Shown: positions 41,950-51,705, counted from the stretch's first letter. The stretch: 53,706 nucleotides of DNA from Priestia koreensis (GCF_001274935.1 NZ_LILC01000035.1:1-53706), one strand, 5' to 3'. Program-made: numbers and translations. The notes: generated by a model not told the origin, from the letters alone.

Positions 41950-41980
41950 GAAAAAGGCTCAATCCTGAACTGGATTGAGC
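41950..41980 (-). terminator. Terminator of the S9 peptidase gene
   Basis: GCTCAATCC / GGATTGAGC, 6-nt loop, then CTTTTTC on the minus strand, about 45 bp past the stop. Confidence 0.87.
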
Positions 41981-42023
41981 ACTCATTCTCTTTTTCATGG
42001 CTACACGATCATTCAATTATTCA

Positions 42024-43925
42024 TCACAAGTTTTCACCAAGAATATAGTGTGAAAACCAAGACAAATTTTGCTTCATAATCGTGGCGTTGACGCCCGGAT
42101 GGTCAGAGCTATATGCCATGTCTTTAAATACGATCAATTCGGTTTCTACACCCATCTCTCTCAGGCCTTTGTATAGCTCATAAGCATTTGCTATTGGGAC
42201 TCTAGCATCCTTCTCACCGTGCTGAATTAAAGTAGGTGTGGATGCTGATTTAATATAGGTCATGGGTGATGTCTGGGCATAAATCTCTGGATCATTCCAG
42301 GGGTTATCACCTAAATACATACTTGTAAAGTAAGGGAGGTCTGTATGTACGTAATTTGTACACCAGTTTGTGATACCTCCACCTACCGAAATAGCTTTAA
42401 AACGATTGCTAAACGTAGAGCAGAAGGCTGATATATACCCACCGTTACTCCACCCCATCACACCTACTCGCGCTTTATCTACGATTCCTTTTTCAATGAG
42501 GGCGTCCACTCCTGATATCACATCATCATAGTTAGCCATTCCAAGCGTTCGGTAGTTTGCTTTTAAAAACGTATTTCCATATCCTGAGCTGCCTCTATAG
42601 TTTGGCTCTAGTACGATAAAACCCTTTTCAGTAAAAGACTCAATCGAATACTTTCCGTTAAAGCAGTCAGAGAATAGAGGGAACGATGCCCAGTTTGGAC
42701 CACCATGAATGATCAGCAATAAAGGGTACGCTTTATTTCGGTCAAATGCTATTGGCGTTGATAATACACCCTCAATTTCAACGTCGTCGCTCGTTTTCCA
42801 TGAAATGATCTCTCGATGACTTTTGAATTTTCCATCGAACAAGCTATTTTCGTTCGTTATTTTTTGATCATTCCAATAGATTTCGAATAATTCACCTTCA
42901 ACCGCCTTATTGTAAGCGAGATGTTCACCATCTCTTGTACCAGAGGCCTCTAGTACAAACCCTTCTTCACTTAACGTATCAACCCCTCCGTCTTTAGACA
43001 ACAGCCCAATGCAATAATTCGTTCTATGTTGCCAGCGTATTAAGATACCTTTAGAGGTCCAGTCCAGTGGTACGGGCATAGCATCAAGAGTGGATAGGGG
43101 TCGAGTTACCTCTCCGTTATGGAAATCGTAAATCTCTAATGTACTATCCTGTATGTGGTTTTGGTAATAATCCTTTCTTCTCTCGCTTGCCGAGTAACAG
43201 ATTTTATGACCCTCAGGAGAAAAACAAATACCCTCACCAAGCATTTTATCTATAGGAAGTTTTTCTACTTTCCTCTCTTCTAAATGAAGTAGGTACAACT
43301 CTCTGTTTATGTAATCTTCCATCTTGGAGGTTGGAGCAGCGATTAATACGGCCTTACTTCCATCATTTGAAAGCGCGAATTCGTGAATATGAAAATCCTG
43401 ACCGTCAGTTAGTTGATTTGGTTGGGGTTTCTGATCAATTGTCGTATAGCATAAACAATTGTTTCGATATTCCTTCGCGACCTCATAGAAGTGTTCATAT
43501 AAGGCCTCCCGTTTTACAGGTTCTTTGGCCTGTGCAAGGTAATAAAAACCTTTTCCAACGGCATCCCATTTAAACTCATTTACCCCTTCGACTTCATTCG
43601 TTATTTGTACTTCGCGATTATCCTCGATGAACTGAACAAAGATCTGATTGTTCTTGTCGTCATCCCCTCTAAGATAGGCGATGGATTTGGAATCTGGTGA
43701 CCAACTAGGAGCCGTACAGCTTGTCCCACCAGCTGGCAGCTGATAGCTCTTCCTGTTTTCTTTTTCATAGATCCAAATATTATGATCATACAGATTTTCT
43801 TCCCAATTAGCTGTTCTTCTGACAAATGCGATGCTTTTCCCATCGTCACTTATAGTTATTCCTGATAGAGAAGGTATGGAAACGATCTCTTCTATATTTA
43901 AATATGCTTTTTTATTTACTGTCAT
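42024..43925 (-). CDS. S9-family (prolyl oligopeptidase-like) serine peptidase
   Basis: A 633-residue cytoplasmic protein with an N-terminal beta-propeller (repeats such as SWSPDSKSIAYLRGDDD, about 10-370) and a C-terminal alpha/beta hydrolase domain: oxyanion region IHGGPN, nucleophile GWSNGGY (Ser near residue 485), Asp in HGEKDARVP and His in SSDHPG. It probably cleaves short peptides (acylaminoacyl-peptidase type). No signal peptide. GAGGGG precedes ATG. Monocistronic. Confidence 0.9.
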   Translation of the reverse strand: MTVNKKAYLNIEEIVSIPSLSGITISDDGKSIAFVRRTANWEENLYDHNIWIYEKENRKSYQLPAGGTSCTAPSWSPDSKSIAYLRGDDDKNNQIFVQFIEDNREVQITNEVEGVNEFKWDAVGKGFYYLAQAKEPVKREALYEHFYEVAKEYRNNCLCYTTIDQKPQPNQLTDGQDFHIHEFALSNDGSKAVLIAAPTSKMEDYINRELYLLHLEERKVEKLPIDKMLGEGICFSPEGHKICYSASERRKDYYQNHIQDSTLEIYDFHNGEVTRPLSTLDAMPVPLDWTSKGILIRWQHRTNYCIGLLSKDGGVDTLSEEGFVLEASGTRDGEHLAYNKAVEGELFEIYWNDQKITNENSLFDGKFKSHREIISWKTSDDVEIEGVLSTPIAFDRNKAYPLLLIIHGGPNWASFPLFSDCFNGKYSIESFTEKGFIVLEPNYRGSSGYGNTFLKANYRTLGMANYDDVISGVDALIEKGIVDKARVGVMGWSNGGYISAFCSTFSNRFKAISVGGGITNWCTNYVHTDLPYFTSMYLGDNPWNDPEIYAQTSPMTYIKSASTPTLIQHGEKDARVPIANAYELYKGLREMGVETELIVFKDMAYSSDHPGVNATIMKQNLSWFSHYILGENL

Positions 43926-43976
43926 TCGTAAATCCCCTCTAACTCATAAAAACTTATAACAGAGCTCTTTAAAATG

Positions 43977-44015
43977 ACAAAAACCCCCTTTAGATCATCA
44001 TATCTAAAGGGGGTT
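43977..44015 (-). terminator. Terminator of glmS
   Basis: A 14-bp perfect stem (AACCCCCTTTAGAT / ATCTAAAGGGGGTT) with a 6-nt loop and a T-run on the minus strand, 36 bp past the glmS stop. Confidence 0.9.
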
Positions 44016-44050
44016 GACTTCGCAATTACTTTATAACCATTAATTACCTA

Positions 44051-45853
44051 TTATTCAACTGTTACAGACTTCGCTAAGTTACGTGGCTTATCTACGTCAC
44101 AGTCGCGGTGTAATGCTGCATAGTAAGAAATTAATTGTAATGGAATTACCGCTACTAACGGAGATAGATCCTCATGTACTGGTGGTAATACATAGCGGTC
44201 TTCTTCTGTTTCAAGACCTTTCATTGAGATAATACATGGATTTGCTCCACGTGCTGCTACCTCTTTTACGTTCCCACGAATACCTAAGTTAACATGCTCT
44301 TGTGTAGCAAGTGCGATAACTGGTGTGTTGTTTTCGATTAAAGCAATTGTTCCATGCTTTAACTCTCCGCCTGCAAATCCTTCTGCTTGGATGTAAGAGA
44401 TCTCTTTTAATTTAAGCGCTCCTTCTAATCCAACGTAGAAGTCTACTGCACGACCAATGAAGAATGCATTGCGAGTTGTAGATAGATACTCACGAGCAAT
44501 TGCCTCCATTGTTTCTTTGTCATCACAAAGTGCTTCCATTGCGCTACCTACGATCGCTAGCTCTTGAACAAGATCAAACGATAGCTCTACGCCACGCGTT
44601 TTAGCTGTTACAGCCGCTAGGATTGATAAAACAGCGATTTGAGCTGTGTAAGCTTTTGTTGAAGCAACCGCAATTTCAGGACCAGCATGTAAAAGAAGCG
44701 TGTAATCTGCTTCACGAGAAAGTGTAGATCCTGGTACGTTTGTGATTGTTAATGCTTTGTAGCCAAGCTCTTTTACTTGAACAAGTACTGCACGGCTATC
44801 TGCTGTTTCACCACTTTGTGAAATGAAGACAAATAGTGGCTTCTCAGATAGAAGTGGCATGTTGTAAGAGAACTCACTTGCTACATGAACTTCTACAGGT
44901 ACTTTCGCCCATTTTTCAATGAACTGTTTCCCTACAAGACCCGCGTGATAGCTTGTTCCGCATGCTACGATATAGATACGGTCTGCTTCAGTCATCGCTT
45001 GTGAAATGCTTTCATCGATGTGAAGCTCGTTGTTTTCATTTTGGTATTGCTGAATAATTTTACGCATTACTAATGGCTGCTCATCAATTTCTTTCAGCAT
45101 GTAGTGAGGGTATGTTCCTTTTTCAATATCGCTAGCATCTAGCTCAGCTGTGTAAGGAGCACGTTCTACTACTTCACCGTTTAGCTTTTTAATTGTTACC
45201 GCTTCTTTTGTTACAATTACAAGTTCTTTATCCATTAACTCAACGTATTGATCTGTTACTTGTAGCATTGCCATCGCATCACTTGCTACTACGTTGAAGT
45301 CATCTCCTAGACCTACTAAAAGTGGACTTTTGTTTTTTGCAACATAAATTGTTTCTTTATCTTCGTTATCTAATAAAGCAAGCGCATAAGAACCTTTTAA
45401 TAAAGCAACTGTTTTACTAAAAGCCTCTTCTGTTGCTAGGCCTTCTTGTGAAAATTTATCAACTAATTGAACGATTACTTCTGTATCCGTTTCACTTACA
45501 AACGTTACGTCTTGAAGGTACTCACGCTTTAAGATGGAGTAGTTTTCAATAACACCGTTATGAACAAGTGTAAAACGACCAGATGTACTTTGGTGTGGAT
45601 GAGCGTTCTCTTTGCTTGGTACACCGTGAGTTGCCCAACGAGTATGTCCAATACCAGTAGGTGCAACAACAGATTCGTCTACGATTGCACGTAGATCAGC
45701 AATGCGACCCTTTTCTTTGAATAGGTGTAATCCTTCATCGTTCACTACTGCAATACCAGCTGAATCGTATCCGCGGTACTCTAATTTTTCTAATCCACGT
45801 AATAAGATTTCTTTTGAATCCTTCGTTCCAATGTAACCTACAATTCCGCACAT
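44051..45853 (-). CDS. glmS: Glutamine--fructose-6-phosphate aminotransferase
   Basis: A 600-residue enzyme making glucosamine-6-phosphate, the first step to UDP-GlcNAc. The N-terminal glutaminase domain has the catalytic Cys2 (MCGIVGYIG), HTRWATHG and HNGVIENY; two SIS domains follow (VACGTSYHAGL, FISQSGETADSRAVL) and the C-terminus ends PRNLAKSVTVE. It is controlled by the ribozyme in its leader. AAGGAGG precedes ATG. Confidence 0.97.
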   Translation of the reverse strand: MCGIVGYIGTKDSKEILLRGLEKLEYRGYDSAGIAVVNDEGLHLFKEKGRIADLRAIVDESVVAPTGIGHTRWATHGVPSKENAHPHQSTSGRFTLVHNGVIENYSILKREYLQDVTFVSETDTEVIVQLVDKFSQEGLATEEAFSKTVALLKGSYALALLDNEDKETIYVAKNKSPLLVGLGDDFNVVASDAMAMLQVTDQYVELMDKELVIVTKEAVTIKKLNGEVVERAPYTAELDASDIEKGTYPHYMLKEIDEQPLVMRKIIQQYQNENNELHIDESISQAMTEADRIYIVACGTSYHAGLVGKQFIEKWAKVPVEVHVASEFSYNMPLLSEKPLFVFISQSGETADSRAVLVQVKELGYKALTITNVPGSTLSREADYTLLLHAGPEIAVASTKAYTAQIAVLSILAAVTAKTRGVELSFDLVQELAIVGSAMEALCDDKETMEAIAREYLSTTRNAFFIGRAVDFYVGLEGALKLKEISYIQAEGFAGGELKHGTIALIENNTPVIALATQEHVNLGIRGNVKEVAARGANPCIISMKGLETEEDRYVLPPVHEDLSPLVAVIPLQLISYYAALHRDCDVDKPRNLAKSVTVE

Positions 45854-45867
45854 AGTTAAATCCTCCT

Positions 45868-45904
45868 TGAAGGGACCAGGGGGCTAAGAAAGCGGGCTTC
45901 CTTG
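45868..45904 (-). other. G/C-rich hairpin just before the glmS ribosome-binding site
   Basis: GGGGCAAGGAAG and CTTTCTTAGCCCC can pair around a short CCCG loop. It lies between ribozyme core and ribosome-binding site and is not followed by a T-run. It might shield the site, protect the 5' end after ribozyme cleavage, or be inert. Confidence 0.5.
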
Positions 45905-45937
45905 CCCCTTTCCATTCATTTTCGTTATCTGTTTTTG

Positions 45938-46094
45938 TTAACCATCGAACTGCATTTGTACAAAGGGTCACCCCTTTGCTTTTTACAGAACGTTACGGTT
46001 GTGGTTGGTTCAACCGGGAGGCATCCGCCGATACTTCGATAAACCTCCTCCTCGTCAACTAAGCTCATGGTCGCTCCAGCTTAGTTCAGGCGCT
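45938..46094 (-). ncRNA. glmS ribozyme-riboswitch
   Basis: On the minus strand the conserved elements appear in order: AGCGCC at the self-cleavage site (5' end at 46094), ACTAAGC...GCTTAGTTGACGAGGAGG, TTTATCGA...TCGGCGGATGCCTCCCG, and the AAAGGGGTGACCCTTT hairpin. Glucosamine-6-phosphate acts as cofactor for cleavage, which destabilises glmS mRNA. A possible extended -10 (TGTATATAAC) lies just upstream of the cleavage site. Confidence 0.96.
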
Positions 46095-46307
46095 TTTAAA
46101 GTTATATACAGGTTGTTCTCTTCTCTCCTTTGGAAAAAGTAAGAGACGAACATTTTTTATATTACAATAGCACATAAGAAAACGTCAAATATTTTCTTAA
46201 GCGCAGTTGCTGGACACATACTAAGGATGTTAATAAATCCCTTCTTTTTGCATCTAAAGTGCGAATAAAAGAGACAAGGTAGCCATAGAATGTTCCAATA
46301 ATATAAA

Positions 46308-46346
46308 AATATGCATAAGCAGAAAAGTTTGTTCCTGCTTATGCAT
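46308..46346 (-). terminator. Terminator between glmM and glmS
   Basis: A 12-bp perfect stem (ATGCATAAGCAG / CTGCTTATGCAT) with a 12-nt loop, followed by ATTTTTAT on the minus strand, 45 bp past the glmM stop. The 210 bp between it and the ribozyme show no gene. Confidence 0.8.
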
Positions 46347-46390
46347 GGTTATTACCGATCATTTTTATAATCGGACGTATGAAATTGTGC

Positions 46391-47737
46391 TTATTCTAAG
46401 CCCATTTCTGCTTTTACTACCTCTACAATTCGGTCCACATAGTTCTTGCAGTCTTCATCTGAAGGTGCTTCCACCATAACGCGCACAAGAGGTTCTGTTC
46501 CTGAAGGACGTACAAGCACACGGCCATTTCCAGCCATTTCAGCTTCTACTTCTTCAATTACTGCTTTCACCTTCTCATTTTCCGTTACGTGATGCTTATC
46601 CGTTACTTTTACGTTAATTAAAAGCTGAGGATATTTTTGCATCTCTTTTGCTAACTCAGAAAGAGATTTTTTCGTTACTTTCATGATGTTTACAAGCTGA
46701 ATTGCTGTTAACATTCCGTCACCTGTTGTGTTGTAATCAAGGAAAATGATATGACCAGACTGTTCGCCGCCTAAGTTATATCCTTTTGCCTTCATTTCTT
46801 CTACAACATAACGGTCTCCAACAGCTGTTTGAGCGCTGTCGATTTTATTTTTCTCGATCGCTTTGTAGAACCCTAAGTTACTCATAACCGTTGAAACGAT
46901 CGTATTGTGCTTCAGACGACCATTTTCGCTTAAGTACTTCGCACAGATGAACATAATTTGATCACCGTCTACGATCTCTCCGTTCTCATCCACTGCAATT
47001 AAACGGTCGCCGTCGCCGTCAAACGCAAGACCTACGTCTGCTCCCTTTTCTTTCAAAAATGCAGCTAGCGTTTCTGGATGAGTAGAACCCACACCATCGT
47101 TAATATTCAGTCCGTTTGGTGAAGCACCCATTGTTGAAATATCCGCTTCTAGATCGGCAAATAAGTGTGCTGCTAGTGATGATGTGGCACCGTGTGCGCA
47201 ATCTAGTGCAACGTGGATCCCTGAGAAATCCTCATCAACCGTTTGTTTTAGGAATTGAAGGTATTTTTGACCACCTTCAAAATAGTCATTTACTTGTCCA
47301 AGATCTTTTCCGACCGGTCTTGGTAAGGTATCCGTCTCTGCATCCAATAATGCTTCGATTTCAAGCTCCTGATCATCAGATAGCTTAAACCCGTCTGGAC
47401 CAAAGAATTTAATTCCATTGTCTTGTACAGGGTTATGAGAAGCTGAAATCATTACACCTGCTTGCGCGTCCATTACTTTTGTTAAGTAAGAAACACCTGG
47501 CGTTGAGATAACGCCTAATCGCATAACTTCCGCCCCTGTTGATAGTAGTCCTGCTACAAGAGCTCCTTCTAACATATGACCAGATACGCGTGTATCACGA
47601 CCAATTAATACTTTTGGTCTGTCCGCATCCTTCGTTAAAACGTACCCTCCGTAACGGCCAACCTTAAATGCTAATTCCGGTGTTAATTCGCTATTCGCTA
47701 TACCGCGAACACCATCTGTTCCAAAATACTTACCCAT
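46391..47737 (-). CDS. glmM: Phosphoglucosamine mutase
   Basis: A 448-residue alpha-D-phosphohexomutase converting GlcN-6-P to GlcN-1-P. Active-site serine in GVMISASHNPVQDNG (near residue 101), metal loop AFDGDGDRLIA, sugar loop GGEQSGH, phosphate loop RPSGTEPLVRVM. It follows cdaR; GlmM is known to bind and inhibit CdaA in Bacillus, so the three genes form a functional unit. Confidence 0.97.
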   Translation of the reverse strand: MGKYFGTDGVRGIANSELTPELAFKVGRYGGYVLTKDADRPKVLIGRDTRVSGHMLEGALVAGLLSTGAEVMRLGVISTPGVSYLTKVMDAQAGVMISASHNPVQDNGIKFFGPDGFKLSDDQELEIEALLDAETDTLPRPVGKDLGQVNDYFEGGQKYLQFLKQTVDEDFSGIHVALDCAHGATSSLAAHLFADLEADISTMGASPNGLNINDGVGSTHPETLAAFLKEKGADVGLAFDGDGDRLIAVDENGEIVDGDQIMFICAKYLSENGRLKHNTIVSTVMSNLGFYKAIEKNKIDSAQTAVGDRYVVEEMKAKGYNLGGEQSGHIIFLDYNTTGDGMLTAIQLVNIMKVTKKSLSELAKEMQKYPQLLINVKVTDKHHVTENEKVKAVIEEVEAEMAGNGRVLVRPSGTEPLVRVMVEAPSDEDCKNYVDRIVEVVKAEMGLE

Positions 47738-47771
47738 CTATTATTCGCTCCTTTGTCACCATGTGTAACAA

Positions 47772-49295
47772 TTATTGTTTTTCTTGCTGATCTGAAGTGG
47801 ACTCATCAGGTTTTACCGAATTAGAATCACTTGGCTTATCGCCCTTATCTCCTCCAGCTGGAGGCGTAGTTGTTGGTGTGTCAGGCTCCGTAACTTTCAC
47901 CTTTGCTTGCTGAGGTGTTGGCGTTGCTTTTACACCATCAGGGACCTTGACTGAGATCGGAACGGTCGTTTCACCGCTCTGGACACCACCCATATCAATA
48001 GAGAGCTGAATATCTCCAGCCTGCAGTGCGTTAATTATTTTTTCGCTCCCTGTCACTTCCACATCTACTTTTCCATCAGAAGGTGTCAACAGATCGTAAT
48101 TAAAATCAGAAGATGTATTAGCTAACGACACACTTACACCTTTTAACGTCTTTGTGATTGTTTTATCTTTTGGTTCCTCTGAACCGGTCGTTGGTTTATC
48201 AGGAGAAGGTGTTGACTGTTCTGTTTGATCGCCCTGTTCATCATCACTTGGTGACTCTGAGGATGGCTCATCATCTTTCTTCTGATTATCCTGTTCTGTT
48301 TTATCAGCTTGTTCATCTGTTGCTGTTTCTTCTTTTTTCTTAACTTCTGCTTTTATCGTGACTTTAGAAGGTGCTATGCTTGTTACCCCTTCAGGAAGAG
48401 GCACATCAACAACAAACGTTTTTGATTTTTGCAGCTCACTTATGTCTACTTCTATGTCATCAATAAAATCAATTTTCGAGAGCGCTTCTTCCGATCCATA
48501 AAGTTTAACCGTACCAGGAGTGACTTTTAAATCCTCTAACACTACTCCATCAGGTAGATTTCCCGTCGTTTGAATTTTAACAGGAACTTCTTTGCTGTGA
48601 GTAGATACTGGTATCGTAACATCCACATTGGACGGATTAATTTGCACGTTAACCTTATTTAAATTTCGATCTAATGCAATAACCTGTGCTTTCTTCTCAA
48701 TTGTTTCAGACGTATCATCAGAATCATCTAGCTCTACAACAGCTTTTACATAAGCAATACGGTTAATTTGACTTTGCGCACCTGAAATTTGTACTCTACG
48801 AGGCTCTACAATAGCCTGGCTTGGTACGTAGCGTTCCTTAAATTTCGATGTATCAAAGCTCGCTTCTACAGAAAACTTCTTCGTTACTTTTTCTTCAATC
48901 GTAACGTTCGCATATTTCGGTTTAATTTGAACACTCACAGTGTTTGGAATATTTTTATACTGCATTTCAACCTTGTGAGTTCCACCTACGTATTTATTTA
49001 AGTCCACATAGACTTCATAATCTTTTTTAAATTTAGTCGACGTCACGTCTCCTACAGGACCCTGTATCGTTAACGTAGCGTATTCAGGAACTCCTGTCAC
49101 AATCTTGTTTTTGTCATTATAATAAGCTCTCACCGGAACATTGGTGATTGTTTCGGTTTGGTAGTTAATGTTCGATTCAGTTTGACTAGCACTTGGCTTA
49201 TCTGGCTCTTCCAAATTTACAGACATATATAGTAGTAAGGCGAGTAAAAGAGCAACAATCTTCATAACCCAAGGACTATTCATGAATTTATCCAT
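47772..49295 (-). CDS. cdaR: CdaR, regulator of diadenylate cyclase CdaA (YbbR domains)
   Basis: A 507-residue protein: N-terminal membrane segment (about 8-27), then extracellular YbbR repeats (for example VPVRAYYNDKNKIVTGVPEY, VSVQIKPKYANVTIE, VTIPVSTHSKEVPVKI). A roughly 60-residue acidic Glu/Asp/Gln/Ser linker (near 325-385) separates the third and last repeats, and the C-terminus is Pro/Thr/Asp-rich. ATG at 49295 has a GGAGGG site and overlaps the cdaA stop by 8 bp. It modulates CdaA through the membrane. Confidence 0.93.
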   Translation of the reverse strand: MDKFMNSPWVMKIVALLLALLLYMSVNLEEPDKPSASQTESNINYQTETITNVPVRAYYNDKNKIVTGVPEYATLTIQGPVGDVTSTKFKKDYEVYVDLNKYVGGTHKVEMQYKNIPNTVSVQIKPKYANVTIEEKVTKKFSVEASFDTSKFKERYVPSQAIVEPRRVQISGAQSQINRIAYVKAVVELDDSDDTSETIEKKAQVIALDRNLNKVNVQINPSNVDVTIPVSTHSKEVPVKIQTTGNLPDGVVLEDLKVTPGTVKLYGSEEALSKIDFIDDIEVDISELQKSKTFVVDVPLPEGVTSIAPSKVTIKAEVKKKEETATDEQADKTEQDNQKKDDEPSSESPSDDEQGDQTEQSTPSPDKPTTGSEEPKDKTITKTLKGVSVSLANTSSDFNYDLLTPSDGKVDVEVTGSEKIINALQAGDIQLSIDMGGVQSGETTVPISVKVPDGVKATPTPQQAKVKVTEPDTPTTTPPAGGDKGDKPSDSNSVKPDESTSDQQEKQ

Positions 49296-50112
49296 CTTTT
49301 TTCCCCCTCCACTGCCAACGAGTTGAGGAAGAAACACGGGTTGATTTTAGCCACTCGCTCGTTAATAAGTCTCTTAACTTATCGACACTTAATTCTCGAT
49401 GGAGATCACCATTCTTTGTAACTGAAATATTGCCTGTTTCCTCAGATACAACAACTGTAATACTATCTGTTACCTCACTAATACCAACTGCGGCACGATG
49501 TCTCGTTCCCAGTTCCTTTGAAATAAAAGGACTCTCTGAAAGAGGCAGATAACAGGCTGCCGCCGCGACTTGATTTCGTTGTAAAATAACAGCTCCATCA
49601 TGAAGAGGTGTATTTGGAATGAATATATTAATTAATAGCTCAGACGTTATGTTTGCATTCATCGGGATACCAGTCTCAATATAATCTTCCATACCTGTCT
49701 CCCGCTCAATAGAAATAAGGGCTCCTATACGCCTCTTAGCCATATAATCTGTCGCTTTCACAATGGCCTCGACGGTTCTCGTACTTTCATCCTCTTCACT
49801 TCCATTACCTCGTGAAAACAAGCGTCCTCGCCCTAACTGTTCTAGAGCACGACGAAGTTCCGGCTGGAAAATAATAATTACGGCTAAAAATCCCCATGTT
49901 AACGCTTTGTCCATAAGCCATCCTAGGGTTTGTAATCCTAAGAAACTACTGAGGAATCGAACCACTACGATTACAACGATACCTTTTAAAAGCTGTACAG
50001 CCTTGGTACCACGTATAACCATAATCAGCTTATATATAACAAACCAAACAAGGAGAATATCAACTACTTTTCCTAGATAACTAAGGATTGGTAGCTCTCC
50101 AAACGATGGCAT
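49288..50112 (-). CDS. cdaA: Diadenylate cyclase CdaA
   Basis: A 274-residue protein making c-di-AMP from ATP: three membrane segments (about 12-90) and a DAC domain with the catalytic DGA (LHDGAVIL) and RHRAA motifs. The frame is open from 50181, but ATG at 50112 gives the standard length (273 in B. subtilis) and has GAGG about 10 bp upstream. It lies in the conserved cdaA-cdaR-glmM order downstream of sigW-rsiW. Confidence 0.95.
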   Translation of the reverse strand: MPSFGELPILSYLGKVVDILLVWFVIYKLIMVIRGTKAVQLLKGIVVIVVVRFLSSFLGLQTLGWLMDKALTWGFLAVIIIFQPELRRALEQLGRGRLFSRGNGSEEDESTRTVEAIVKATDYMAKRRIGALISIERETGMEDYIETGIPMNANITSELLINIFIPNTPLHDGAVILQRNQVAAAACYLPLSESPFISKELGTRHRAAVGISEVTDSITVVVSEETGNISVTKNGDLHRELSVDKLRDLLTSEWLKSTRVSSSTRWQWRGKKDG

Positions 50113-50291
50113 TCTCTCACTTCCTCTTTGTATGTAATAACTACATAAAGCAATAAAGATAACTGTTTTATTATAGCACAAAACCTTGGTAGATGCGGTA
50201 ATACTTCCCCTTAAGACATAAGCACTAATTTGCCACAGAAGAACTAGCCCTTAGACTCTAAGTGACCACTACAATCTCTTTATTGTTATAA

Positions 50292-50334
50292 ACAAAAAGG
50301 ATATCTCTTAGTCATTTATTTGCAAGAGATACCC
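50292..50334 (-). terminator. Terminator after rsiW
   Basis: GGTATCTCTT / AAGAGATATCC with a 14-nt loop and a TTTTTG run on the minus strand, 8 bp past the rsiW stop; it separates sigW-rsiW from cdaA. Confidence 0.8.
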
Positions 50335-50341
50335 CTATTTC

Positions 50342-50962
50342 TTATTTACTTTCCACTAGCTTAACTGCGCTATGGACGTTGGATTTTAGGTTATACCAAA
50401 CCCATTCAAAGAGCTCATCTAGCACGGTAATTTTCCCTGTTACTTCACCGGCAGATGCCATATAGCGATGTCCATTCACTACCGTAACGTCACCGTCTAC
50501 TTTTCCTTCTATTTTTATATCACCGTTTCTCACAATGACATTTCCTTTAATCGTCTCACCCTTTGGTACCGTAACCGTTTGCCCATTAATGACCAGGTTA
50601 GGCTGCTTGGAAACTGAAAAATCATGATCATTTTTCCACGTAGAAAAAAGACTTCCTACCATGAGCATCACAAAAAGTGACGATGCTGTAAGGAGTGGGT
50701 GTGATCTAAACCACTTGTTTACCTTTGCTTTTTGCGTTTGCTTTGGAAGGCTGTTCATCACATTTAGCGTGAAATCACTTGGTGCTGCTACATGAGAAGC
50801 ACTTTGTACAAAAGCAATCGTCCGTTTTAATTCCTTCATATGCAATTGACACTCTTCACAGCTTTTGAGATGTTCTCGTAATATCTGCTCATTTTCTTTT
50901 GTGATGTCACCATCTAGATAATCGTGCATCATTTCAGTGTAATTGCCTGAGCAATTTTTCAT
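50342..50962 (-). CDS. rsiW: RsiW, anti-SigW factor
   Basis: A 206-residue single-pass anti-sigma factor: N-terminal zinc-binding domain with HLKSCEECQLH (HxxxCxxC near residues 31-38), membrane segment near 87-105 and an extracellular tail. In B. subtilis it is cleaved by PrsW, RasP and ClpXP to free SigW on envelope stress. It lies 14 bp after sigW. Confidence 0.95.
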   Translation of the reverse strand: MKNCSGNYTEMMHDYLDGDITKENEQILREHLKSCEECQLHMKELKRTIAFVQSASHVAAPSDFTLNVMNSLPKQTQKAKVNKWFRSHPLLTASSLFVMLMVGSLFSTWKNDHDFSVSKQPNLVINGQTVTVPKGETIKGNVIVRNGDIKIEGKVDGDVTVVNGHRYMASAGEVTGKITVLDELFEWVWYNLKSNVHSAVKLVESK

Positions 50963-50976
50963 TATTTATTCACCTC

Positions 50977-51540
50977 TTATAAATCACGAAGTCGATTTCT
51001 CAACGCTTCTCGTCCTCTGTGTATTCTCGTCTTTACAGTACCTATCGGCAAGTCTAATACATCACTAATTTCTTTTAGCGATAGTTCCTCAATATATTTC
51101 AATACAATAGCAGATCGATATTTCTCGGGTAGATTCAGAATTTCTTGGTCAATCTTTTCGTTCAATTCATGATTCTCAACCTCTTCTTCTGGAAGAGCCT
51201 GATCTGCCGCCAATTGTGAATACATATCTAGACCTTCTGTTCCTGGTACTTCAGCATCTAAATAGTAATCTGGCTTCTTTTTTCGGATGCGATCAATGCA
51301 CAGATTTGTTGCAATACGATATAACCACGTCGAAAACTTCTTTGATGTATCATAACTATGGATATTGATGTAGGCCCTAATAAAAGCCTCCTGAGCAGAA
51401 TCCTCCGCCTCGTGCCGATTTCCGAGCATGCGATAACATAGTTGAAATATCTTATCTTTATAATATTCCACTATGTCAGCAAACGCGTCTTGATCCCCTT
51501 TTTTAACTTGTTTTATTTTTCTCTTTATGACTAACTCCAT
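50977..51540 (-). CDS. sigW: ECF sigma factor SigW
   Basis: A 187-residue ECF sigma, the same length as B. subtilis SigW and very alike: IKQVKKGDQDAFADIVEYYK, RKKKPDYYLDAEVPGTEGLD and GTVKTRIHRGREALR. It drives the cell-envelope stress and antimicrobial resistance regulon. ATG at 51540 is chosen by alignment and GGAGG about 10 bp upstream. It is autoregulated from the promoter at 51580-51605. Confidence 0.96.
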   Translation of the reverse strand: MELVIKRKIKQVKKGDQDAFADIVEYYKDKIFQLCYRMLGNRHEAEDSAQEAFIRAYINIHSYDTSKKFSTWLYRIATNLCIDRIRKKKPDYYLDAEVPGTEGLDMYSQLAADQALPEEEVENHELNEKIDQEILNLPEKYRSAIVLKYIEELSLKEISDVLDLPIGTVKTRIHRGREALRNRLRDL

Positions 51541-51579
51541 TAATTTTTTACCTCCGCCCATTGCGGGTATATGCGTTTT

Positions 51580-51605
51580 TACGTAACAGCTTCAATAAAG
51601 TTTCA
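51580..51605 (-). promoter_or_regulatory. SigW autoregulatory promoter
   Basis: TGAAAC (51600-51605), 16-bp spacer, CGTA (51580-51583) on the minus strand is an exact match to the SigW consensus. Confidence 0.92.
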
Positions 51606-51705
51606 TGATTCTTTATTTTTATTTTATCAAAAAATAAAAAAAGATGTTTAAAAATCCTAAATTTGGATATTACATTACTAACTTACTTTAGGAGCGTGGG
51701 GAAAT

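Noticed and set aside
45880..45915. Short upstream open frame (11 codons) before glmS
   Set aside because: No ribosome-binding site; it lies in the leader hairpin, so it is probably chance.
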